Below, piece after piece: positions 46,301 through 53,754 of a DNA stretch of 64,000 nucleotides (its first letter is position 1; each line of letters opens with the position of its first letter). This DNA comes from Branchiostoma floridae (taxonomy: Eukaryota > Chordata > Leptocardii > Amphioxiformes > Branchiostomatidae). A model generated the notes under the pieces. It was not told the DNA's origin. It did no database searches and was given only the letters and a program-made list of their open reading frames with translations. Position numbers and translations under genes: made by a program. The stretch covers positions 178,751 to 242,750 of the forward strand of contig NW_023365757.1 in the NCBI RefSeq assembly GCF_000003815.2, written 5' to 3'.

Positions 46301-46525
46301 ACCGGAACCCTGAAGCTGTGTGCCGGGTGTAAGCTGACCCGCTACTGCAGCCGTGACTGTCAGATACAACACTGGACTGTGGGACACAAGAAGTGCTGTG
46401 GGCATGACGTGTGCTCTGACGAGGGAACAGACCCCTTCCAAAAAGTCCAATCTCATAGTACATGCATATGTCACACATATGATATTATGGAACGGCTTAT
46501 TGCGGCATTTACGAAGAACTTATGA
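37387..46525 (+). CDS. ANK-MYND protein, gene C (5 exons, very long intron 2)
   Basis: Family as gene A, 260 aa. Exons: 37387-37483, 38105-38281, 45423-45597, 45969-46073, 46297-46525; phases 1,1,2,2. Exon 1 has NYELLYAATFGSLLSIEAAL. Exon 2 has TALHVACVMGHIDVVKLLL; exon 3 has VVD-type LVQHGATVDIRDG, TPLMAACVYNHVDTVRRL and DGYIAQ, ending at a GC donor (agag/gcaagt). Exon 4 could also start at 45948, adding seven in-frame residues; the shorter form matches gene B. MYND: CCNPKC, CAGC, YCSRDC, HKKC. The tail differs from A, E, F and G: SHSTCICHTYD, then ending IAAFTKNL. Intron 2 (7.1 kb) holds a Penelope-like element, a piggyBac-type element, a satellite and an intact LINE, yet the exons are undamaged. 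AATAAA at 46764. Confidence 0.87.
37574..37625 (+). pseudogene. Relic of a second first exon in intron 1 of gene C
   Basis: atggcgaaaacttctgctga and ttggcccgtttcatggtgtt resemble part of the A/B-type first exon and the relics at 14851 and 51435, but the donor end is gone. Confidence 0.55.
38517..38558 (-). ncRNA. Hammerhead-ribozyme-like motif, left arm
   Basis: Reverse-complement copy of the motif at 39736-39777: stem I gtca/tgac, core CTGACGA, a six-pair stem II, then GAAAC and GTC. See the right-arm entry. Confidence 0.5.
38802..39512 (+). pseudogene. Penelope-like protein, C-terminal part with GIY-YIG endonuclease
   Basis: The open frame begins at the arm border without an ATG (first codons AVIKTLYHRAD), so the RT part is missing. 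It has the linker typical of these elements (IPYVQGISEKLRRIF, HKLVHPKDKPQKG), then the endonuclease: ANVIYRLKC, NTYIGETSRPLKARYQEHC and a later WFERGVREAIYERIYNP. A C-run at 39467-39482 encodes prolines. The stop lies inside the right arm at 39510. The endonuclease itself looks intact. In these elements it nicks the target for priming. Confidence 0.85.
39736..39777 (+). ncRNA. Hammerhead-ribozyme-like motif, right arm
   Basis: GTCA (39736-39739), CTGACGA core (39740-39746), GGAAAG (39748-39753), loop TGGATT, CTTTCC (39760-39765), GAAA (39766-39769), C, then GTC (39771-39773) and TGAC (39774-39777). This is the order of a type I hammerhead with a minimal stem III, as reported for Penelope-like elements. 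An unpaired A after the core and a stem I of only four pairs are weak points. Predicted cleavage is after C39773. Confidence 0.5.
40131..40962. mobile_element. piggyBac-type non-autonomous element
   Basis: TTAA at both borders, with inverted ends ccctattcagaccggg and cccggtctgaataggg (16 bp, perfect). TTAA target sites with CCC ends are the piggyBac signature. It is 832 bp long, has C/G runs next to each end and no ORF. It lies in intron 2 of gene C. Confidence 0.85.
41210..41360. repeat. Satellite unit left of the intact LINE
   Basis: One unit with agacaaaatatgtatatttt, cctggtattacaag, gacctgaaatttggtac and ggacatatgagcac, continuing on the far side of the LINE at 44640. Confidence 0.8.
41361..44639 (+). 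mobile_element. LINE with intact ORF inserted into a satellite
   Basis: A retrotransposon between satellite units (41210-41360 and 44640-45300), with agatta at both junctions as a possible target duplication. Downstream of the ORF is about 300 bp of 3' UTR with a cgcctaaataggcg hairpin (44582-44595) and a tail of caaa repeats. The left border is approximate, and a longer 5' UTR or ORF1 is absent, so the copy may be 5' truncated just before ORF2. Confidence 0.85.
41404..44325 (+). CDS. LINE ORF2: APE endonuclease + reverse transcriptase, 973 aa, intact
   Basis: Drives target-primed reverse transcription. The endonuclease (about residues 30-240) has FAHQNVRSL, AVSETMLDD, CSMYRPP, IIMGDLNCNW and FSDHAMV, so all catalytic motifs are present. 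RT (about 460-800): KKATGLDTIDNRLL, GNYRPVSILPSISKLLER, QSGFRKLHSCETAL, FCDLSRAFDTLNHDIL, CGVPQGSILGPLLF, then YADD at residues 697-700 (tac at 43492), and KYLGVVIDK. The C-terminal part has PHIQYCSTIWDQ and ends YKTEYHMV. No stop or frameshift. The start at the first ATG is plausible but not proven. Related to CR1/L2-type LINEs by motif style; clade not fixed. Probably one of the youngest insertions in the window. Confidence 0.92.
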   Translation: MPLADRNSRSVDYEDLPAVTTRAPVKSSHKGLLFAHQNVRSLVKKKPQVEAFLDSSKTDIFAVSETMLDDSIIDAVVSIDTYNVVRNDRGSRHGGGVALYISEKIPFKARPDLEVPGLEAVWAEIIPPSRKRILFCSMYRPPTDDHSFFNKFDECMDKIADEDAEVIIMGDLNCNWLAPDNSGPIGKLRFSCMLYQLENIITTPTRSTNTSTTSLDVILTNDTTRLHNQGTYEGGFSDHAMVFAYHRTKSPRQQPKVTCRRVYKSFNEESYREDLAKIPWNIIENFPNIDEQVEVWEQLVVSVANTHAPLKNCKVRGTPAPWLTSDLRNLITLRDNMYKTAKRSGSPTDMADYKAMKNRVNYLCRQAKKDHAAQSVIQGSEGGQAGVWKAIRSLLPNKTQNTVTYLEHEDQGITDSKDMANTFNNFFQKVIQDLCKTLSNTITPFSPTQFVNETDSTFSFTPISVQTVTEQLTMLNVKKATGLDTIDNRLLKAGAEALAPSLTNLFNKSLTTGEFPTKWKMAKVMPIHKKDDRTKPGNYRPVSILPSISKLLERVVHNQLYSYLNQNQLLSQCQSGFRKLHSCETALHSVAEVWIDSIDKKQQTGVIFCDLSRAFDTLNHDILLSKLKAYGVNERACSWFKSYLTGRLQCTCVNSVLSDTSCVTCGVPQGSILGPLLFIVYINDLPNCLQSCRVAMYADDTIVYFSHRSIQTIQETLQNDCIRLMHWFVANKLSLNPSKCKSMLVGSQKSKATDQSLHLLLDDTELEQVDTFKYLGVVIDKTLLWNYHFLHISKKLSKIIGIMKCLKPYLNRQALLTIYTTLFLPHIQYCSTIWDQGGKGGIDKLQKLQHRAGRVVLGCDHHTPRETILNTLGWTPVAQHHKRNKAVFMFKALNGMSPPHISQLFTTSAETHSHHTRHSTQGGLQLPKTRLQYKKKSLSFSGASLWNSLPPHLRAAASISTFKTIYKTEYHMV
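44640..45300. repeat. Satellite, ~170-bp unit, ~4 copies
   Basis: Repeats of gactaaaaatgtatattttt, ctcctatgcccttgtat, aaccaaatgacctgaaattt, ggtacaga and ccatcaacactttcttca about every 170 bp. Continues the unit at 41210-41360. Confidence 0.9.
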
Positions 46526-48200
46526 GCACACCATACCGCAACAACCATTGATATCAATGTAGTAATTTTGCCAATCTTAGTTTCTACTATGGACATGGCG
46601 TTTGTGTCCTTGTACATATAAAATAGCGTGTCAATTTTTGTTTTTCATATACGTATTCTGTTTAAAAGGTAATACGGTTTATTAAGACCTTGTTTTATCC
46701 TGTTTTATCTTGTAGAAGCAAGTAAACGATGTAAAGTGTGTATGGGGGGTCGGGATGTTACAAAATAAATTTTGCAGTGACCACATTTCCTTTCGTGTCC
46801 TTTGTTAGATCAGTGAAAATTAGGCTGTCGCACTATAATTGTCACAGCGACATTTCATATCCCTGCTCAATCGTCTTTTGTCTATTAAAAGTAAGGTATT
46901 ACTGAACTGTTGTGATGTGAATGTAATGAAATGTGTAACCCGAGCTATTATTTCGTTTGACAAGTTGACAAGTTTTCAGATGAATAAAAACGACAATAAG
47001 TGAATATAGTGCTTTCGCGTTTTCGTGCAATTTCAAATGAATAGCATGACCAGAATATGAGATGTCAAAACCGGAAGTTCCACTGCAGTATTACAGAAAG
47101 CCGCTAGGACGCCCATTATCCGACCCTACACCGGGTGCCTTGCGCAGTCGGGTGAACTTGCGGAGGTCTCTCAGCGAAACACACTGACCAGAGGGTGATC
47201 TCTATCTCTCCTCACCCACCCTCCTCTTTCTACCCCCGACCTCTGTTTTCTCTGCGTCCTGGGTTTCCCTGGGGCCCATCATCAGAGTTTTCTTTTGGTG
47301 TTCTTCCCATTAGACTCTGAAGCCGACCAAAGCTTGGTGAGGTGTCTGATTGGTGTGATCTGCATGTACTACAGAGCCTATATACCGGCTGCATTCTTTG
47401 TTCCGCTCACACCGGGAATGACCCTGGACTCTTTTCATTTCTATGTGTGGCGGGTTATTTTACGTGCTCGAGGTCTCCCCAACACAAACTCGGGGGACGC
47501 CCCTAGCCAAAGGCTCATTTTCATCTGAGAAAATTGATACGCTGTGGATGTCGTGTATATTATCAAATCAACAGGACGACCTAACTGGGAAAAACCTACG
47601 CGTTACGTTTAACATAATATGTCTAATATCTATGTTCCCAAGAATCGGAGAAAGATCAACTTTTACCTTGTTGTGTTTATCAATAACAGACGGCTCAACA
47701 ACACTCAACAGACCGTTCAGTATAATGTTATTTTTTATTAGACAAAACACGATTGAGGGAGAACATGAAACGTATCCGAAACAATTATATTGCACCAGTC
47801 TCGCTCTCAGTGATCTAACAACGGATACAAAAGGAACTGGTCACTGAAAATCTTTCTTGGTAGAGTCCTGACTCCCCATTTCAACTTGTTATCGTCCTGC
47901 GACAAGATTATCCAAGTAAAACGAGGTATTTATAAACTGCATTACCCTTCAAAAATCATCGGAAACAACACAATAAAACAGCAAAACAACAAAACCTAAC
48001 GTTAATCGTTATCTTATACGTACGTTTATTGATACAAGCAATAGATAAATGATTTAGGTTTATCAACATGTTACATTGTCACTTACATTGTAACATTTGC
48101 TATATTACATACGGCTGTTGTGAAATCGTGTGGTCAATGGTTGAATGATAAGCCATTGCGTGTCATCGTTCAGAAGGCGTGGATATGTTTAGAGTCAAGA
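46526..48200. other. Convergent intergenic region C-E
   Basis: 3' flank of gene C, then sequence matching the D-F intergenic region: ttttacgtgctcgaggtctc, aacacaaactcg and ttatcaaatcaacaggac at 47455-47580 correspond to 58385-58540. Also gcgttacgtttaacataata and gaatcggagaaagatc match 58560-58640. The stretch 47115-47290 has no counterpart that I saw. No gene is supported by the open frames here. Confidence 0.6.
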
Positions 48201-50953
48201 TTATTTTGCACGTGCAAGTGCCTGTTCTATCAGATCGTCTGCCATGGACTTTAAGAATTTGGAGAAGGGGTTTGGTCCTTCGTTAGTGTACGCGTCATGC
48301 CCACAGCACTTCTTGTGTCCGACAGACCAGTGTTGTTTCTGACAGTCACGGCTGCAGTAGCGGGTCAGCTTACACCTGGCACACAGCTTCAGGGTTGACC
48401 TGTGGAGGATGAACAGGTAAACATATGCAATTCAATGACTATGCAGAGCTCAGGAAATTTTAATGTCGTTTATATCTCATCTTTTAGCTACAAAGACTTG
48501 CACATCGGACGCGACGTACTGATGACAAAGTTGGGCAGGGTGTGTTCTTTTCAAAGAAAGTAATAACAGAACATTTCAGCCGTGGAACCACTAACAAAAC
48601 CTACCTGTAGCCTGGTTTGCCACACGTAGGGTTGCAGCATCTCAACAGCTTGGACTTCCTCGCCTCTTGTACAAGCTGCATACTCTCGGTACTTAAGTTT
48701 CCTCGCCTAATGGAAGATGTGACGCATTAATGCATTTAGGAGCAGCTATAGCACGCAAGGTCTAAAAGTTTAAAGCGACACATTATCGCATCAAAGTTTT
48801 TGTATATAGATGATTTTCGTATAAGTTTCGGAACAGTATACTAGTAAAACTTGCACCATGCACACACCCCCGTCCTCAAAAATATAGAAACAAACAATCT
48901 TCTGTCCAGTGCTACATGAAAGTTTGTCTACACGAAAAGTAATCCTCCATTGAATCTTAAGTCTAATAGAATTAGGTGATACTTACATGTCGTCTATATA
49001 GCTGTCTGGTAAATCAGGCCTTGCCCCAAGCTCAATCAGTCGCTTGACTGTGTCGACGTGATTGTAGATGCATGCAGTCATGAGTGGCGTGTACTGGAAG
49101 CCGTCCTTTATTTCTAATGTTGCACCATGTTGGACCAGCAAATCCACCACTTCTGTGTTACCTATGTGCGATATAAGACACAGAAATTACGTATTAAGTA
49201 AACGTTGTATTTTCACGTTCCTGCTAATTGTGTTTACCCTTTGCGCGCTTCTTATCGCGCTTTCTTATTTTATCACATCTAGTTCATGCTCTGCTTAGCC
49301 TATAGACATATCCGCTCACATGCATCTCTTTCCCACTACAGACATATCCGCTCACATGCATCTCTTTCCCACTACAGGTAGTAGTATTACCTACATTGCA
49401 AAGTTGGGTGACCATGAGGCAAGAGGTGATAATATCATAGGAATATTTCGCAATGAAAATCGTATGTCAGTATTCAGCTTATAGCGTCTATTGGCTTTGT
49501 ATTCAAACAGCATGTGTTGTGTTTTGACCTACCATTGTGCGCTGCTGTGTGAAGAGGAGCAAATGTACTCTTGGATCTCTTCACCACAGACGCCCCCTTG
49601 CGGAGCAGGAGTCTCACTACATCTACATGTCCCCTGTTGGAAGCCAGGAACAGAGCTGTGCCAGAGCTGAAGACTTCACTGTTTACACGGTCGTAGTCGA
49701 TGTCTGCACCTGCGTTTGGGGATTACAAGAGTGAAGCGTTGATATGATTTTACAAGTACAAGTGTGATACCAAAAGTTAAAAACAGCAATCACATATCAA
49801 CTCACAAACTTGCAAAACACATTATGTATACCTAGTAGGTAAACAAGTGTGTTACTCATTGTATGTGTTGGCGATGGTAGATTTGTCATGGGTGACCGTG
49901 AGAAGTTTTTTTATCAACCCATATGGACTCACAGTTACGGAGAGCAATGCCTTCTGTACATTGTATAACGAAGTTCCTTTCGAAAAGACACACATAATAC
50001 ACAACACAAGGCTTAGGCATTATGATACGCACTATTAGACATGGTCTATTCCGTTATCTAATATGAGACATCATTCTTGCATACAGTACTGTAAATTGCA
50101 AATCTCCAGGGTAGAATTGTTACTTCCAATGACATAATTGTCATGCACGGTTGAATGGAACAACAGAACATACTAGTACATAGCGGCACACATCAGTCGT
50201 ATGCAAGTTGTCTGTATGGCATAAAACAAACAACAAAGGTGTCGATAGTGTACTGTATGCACACAAGTGAGAACACCCTTGCTTTTTTACATTTGAATGC
50301 ACATTTGAGTCGTATCCGCTTCAAAGCCTTGTTTCACATTCAGCTTTATAAGAGAAGATTCTTACGCAACTGCCGCAAATATATGACATGAGAACACTGA
50401 ACACACAGATGCGAGGCATATACGGATATTCAAAGCTACTCTCCAAGCAGAGGTTGGTGGGGAAAACGCCACGATCCCCACCAACCTCCGCTGGGAGAGT
50501 AATTCAAAGCCAAGAAATAGCAGTGGCCAATGTGAATGCTGTCTATAAAGCAAACTGACTTCGTTTTAGGGGATGCTTTGACTTGTGGATGTGCAAATCA
50601 CAAAATACCTGTTCAACTAGCAAAATTCATGTTCAACTTCTTTAGATCACAGGTGACCGGCATTTGTCACCGGAATAAAAAGTTCTTCAATGATTTACGA
50701 CATCGTGTCTGACACGAGTATATAATTATCCGAGCATAGGTTGAGTAGATGGAGCATCTCGGTCACTTATGATAACCAGTCTCTGCTATCTGCCAACTCA
50801 ACTTTTTGCTAGGACAACAGAGAATACGTCTTTAATAGGACAGAGTTTCAATTTGTGCTTACCTTCTTTCAAAGTCATTTCAACGCCCTCGACTGAGCCT
50901 TCCCTAGCAGCATGCAACAGTAATTCATTCACATCACTGTAAGTTTCCGCCAT
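48201..50953 (-). CDS. ANK-MYND protein, gene E (5 exons)
   Basis: Family as gene A, 247 aa. Exons in transcript order: 50953-50863, 49709-49533, 49161-48987, 48706-48605, 48399-48201; phases 1,1,2,2. Start at MAETYSDVNELLLHAAREG, matching gene A; an upstream in-frame Met at 51046 is less likely. Exon 2: TALFLASNRGHVDVVRLLL and FAPLHTAAHNG. Exon 3: VVDLLVQHGATLEIKDG, YTPLMTACIYNHVDTVKRL, SYIDDM, with a consensus GT donor (at/gtaagt) where A, C and D use GC. MYND: CCNPTC, CARC, YCSRDC, HKKC. The tail ends MADDLIEQALARAK. Divergent from gene D, with starts 300 bp apart. Intron 1 holds a 65-bp element. Exon 4 to intron 1 is nearly identical to gene G. Confidence 0.88.
49309..49380. repeat. 36-bp tandem duplication in intron 2 of gene E
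   Basis: acatatccgctcacatgcat and ctctttcccactacag occur twice in direct order. The homologous introns of F (about 60317) and G (about 63093) have one copy. Confidence 0.9.
50437..50501. mobile_element. 65-bp hairpin MITE with perfect 9-bp target duplication
   Basis: Ends tactctccaagcag and gctgggagagta, with inner arms aggttggtgggg / ccccaccaacct. Flanks are attcaaagc at 50428-50436 and 50502-50510. Its end resembles that of the hairpin at 27286 (ctccaagcag). Confidence 0.85.
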
Positions 50954-51039
50954 TTCGCCAGGACTGCTGTTGTCGTACCTTTGGCGCGTGCTGTCTGGGC
51001 TTGAACTGATCAGTGGAGAATCATGGGAGTTCGAAAGTC

Positions 51040-51110
51040 TCGTCACGTGATCTATTCTTTTGTCACGTGACTAGTGACATGGTAAGACAACAACAGCTCA
51101 CGTGACCAGA
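51040..51110. promoter_or_regulatory. Bidirectional E/D promoter with three CACGTG boxes
   Basis: CACGTG at 51045, 51064 and 51099, lying between the ATG of gene E (-, 50953) and the first exon of D (+, 51252). The word tcacgtgaccagacaac is shared with genes A, B and C. cttcccatggttcttcagtt follows on the D side. Confidence 0.7.
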
Positions 51111-51251
51111 CAACGTCTTCCCATGGTTCTTCAGTTCCAGCCTATAATAAGGGAAATCGGTCAAGGTCTTCTAACAAGACTGCTCACTCGGAAGGTGTGG
51201 ACAACAGCAGTTCTAGGAAGGCGTCAACAACAGTGGCTACAAGTTAACAAA

Positions 51252-52862
51252 ATGGCATTGTATGGAATTGATGCAAACTATGACCTGTTGTGTGCTGCCA
51301 GGTATGGAGAACTTCAAGACGTTAAAGCGGCTTTGAAAGCTGGTGAGTACATATTTGATTCTCTTTCTTAAAGCGTTTACGCTATGATTATGACAACACA
51401 CGCGCAAAGTGTTGAAGATGGTGTTTCTAACGAAATGACGGAAACCAAACCCTTGCGGAAACTTATCATCGTGCGAATGAATTTCTGTGTATGACGTTGA
51501 GTTTGGCCCACTTCAATGCGTTAGAATGACTTTGAAAGAAGGTAAGCACATAGTGAAATTCTTTTCTAAAACGCATGCACGCACCATACACCACGGTGTA
51601 CAAGCGGGTTAATTGTTGTAGGACTTTTGTTGTAGATTTCGAACGCTGGTCACCTGTTTCTGTGATCTAGTCTTTTGTTTACAAATGTGTCCCTCATGTA
51701 TTTGAGTCTGAGTTCTCTTTCACAAGTGCTGGGTGCAGCAGAAATTCCCTAAATGCTCACTCGGAGATTAGTAGAAAACTTGGGCTTTGGAGCAGTAGAT
51801 GAGTGTTCACATGTAAATTAGACATAAGGACCCACGCAGTTACTTGGGACGCCTTTGTTCTATGGTATGCAGACAAGTTGCATAATGATAATAGATTAAC
51901 GTGTTTGAATCAACACCAACTATGTGTTCTGTCCAGATTTTTTATGTAAAGTTAAATTTTTTGCTGTAAAACTACATGGATCTTACGCTTTACGTGAAAG
52001 AAAAAAGTCTATTCGCAAAGTCGCTATACAACTTGTGACATGCTCACCCTGGATAGTGCTAGTGCTGGATACAGTGGAAATGTAGTAAATGTTCTCTCAG
52101 AGTTGAAGAAAGAGCTTTGGAGCAGTAGATTGGTATTAAAATGTAAATAGGGGTTCCCTCACAAGTGCGCCTTTGTTCTTTGTTCCATGCTATGTAGACA
52201 ACTTGCATAATCGTAATAGGTCATTAATGTCTTTTAAATCAACGGCAACTTTTTTTCTGACTGTGCCTAATATCTAAAAAATAATAATAATAATAATACT
52301 AGTAGTCACAACAACGTTTTGTCATATTTCAAAGAAGCATTTTGCTGTTTAATTTTGTTGTTGTTAGTTGGCCTAATTTACAGGTTTAACGCGAAAATTC
52401 GTCTCCCACGTTATAACGCTGAACAGTTCGCAAAGTTGTTAAAAGAGTCTCAAATTGGGAAGTCTATCAAGACTATATATGTTTTTTAGTAGACGGTACA
52501 TAGGAACAGCCTTTCGATTCTAATTCAGCCCCATTCAGAAGAATATTATGATATCGGTAATGCTACGATTCGTCTTTCGGAAGGGATGTAAAACGGGTGT
52601 CCCGTGTTCGAGGTGGTGCATCGAGTAAGTAAATCATCCCCATGGCCATGATTTACGTAATCATTTATGTAAAATCATGCTTATTCATTTCAGCTTGTAG
52701 CTAACGTTACATGGCCCATACCGCTTTTCCGACATACTGAGCATAAGGTAGTGGTTATAGTAGGAAACATCGATGTGGTTTAAGATGTGGTTCCTAATTC
52801 CCCTACTATTTTGACAAATCATATGAACGTCTGTACACTCATGTAATCTACAAATGCAGGTG
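51252..52862 (+). pseudogene. Extra 5' half of gene D: exon 1 copy plus intron 1, cut at exon 2
   Basis: Exon 51252-51342 encodes MALYGIDANYDLLCAARYG and on to ALKAG with a gtgagtac donor; it is open and differs from the 53755 copy by few bases. The relic second first exon lies at 51435-51541. Intron 1 continues to aaatgcag at 52854-52861, the acceptor of exon 2, but the next bases are unrelated flank repeat followed by a LINE piece. The exon could still splice to exon 2 of gene D at 55339 (phase 1 fits), so it may be an alternative first exon rather than dead. Confidence 0.75.
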
Positions 52863-52925
52863 ATGATTTCCCTGCTTTCCTGCCTTTTGTTAGATCAATG
52901 ATGCTAGACTGACATAGGATATAAT

Positions 52926-53637
52926 AATAACGTTTATTTGCAAGTTCGTGCCCGAGGGCTAATTGCAAGTACATGGTATAAACATAGTAGATAATAGTAC
53001 AAGTGACAATGAACAGTTATGAACAATATTCTAATCTAATGCTAGTGTTGGCTATTTCTAAACAGATTGGGTTTGATTGTTTTTTTTGGAAGCAGAGGGA
53101 GACGAAAAGCCCCACCTTTTCTAAAATTTGTGAGTTCTGCGATTTTCTAAAATTTGTGATTTCATGAGAAAAGTGGCTTTCTGTTCGTCTGTCAACGTGG
53201 AGAAGTTGGGATAAGTCTTTGTGGCTTCTGTAAACTAGAGCGATTCTTTCGATTTGGTTGAATGAACATTTGGAAATAAAATGTGCTTCGTCTAGACTCC
53301 CACTGCTTTAGATGTACAACATTTACAAATTCTTTCACACACTGGTAATCTCTCACATCTACCTCTTTCTACTCCAAGAGGATGATCATGAGCGCTTATT
53401 CTGACTTTGCTTATTGCGGAGCGCAGCTCGAAATCAACTAGTTCTAAGTACTTCTCTCTAGTAGACAGATTTACAAATTTTGTAGAACCTCAACTTACCG
53501 TTACTTATACTTATATTATGTAGAGACGTCTGGATATACATATTAGTAATTCTGTTCCTTATCAGATTACATACATATACAGGGTCACAGAGTGAGTTGT
53601 CAGAGTACCAGAGATAAGAATATCCACTATAATCAAG
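52926..53637 (-). mobile_element. 3' fragment of the decayed LINE family
   Basis: Matches 34786-35460, including the 3' end and the coding part DYSGYSYLWYSDNSLCDPVY / NMYIQTSLHNISI. It sits between the truncated and the full copy of gene D, next to flank repeat (52862-52925) that also adjoins the LINE at 34714-34777. Confidence 0.85.
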
Positions 53638-53754
53638 GACGTTATATATAACGTCCTTACTATAATCACCAAGGTCTTCTAACAAGACTGCTCAGTCGGA
53701 AGGTGTGGACAACAGCAGTTCTGGGAAGGCGTCAACAACAGTGGTTACAACAAA

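Noticed and set aside
49068-49298. Plus-strand 76-aa frames at 49068, 60080 and 62856
   Set aside because: Antisense shadows of exon 3 of genes E, F and G.
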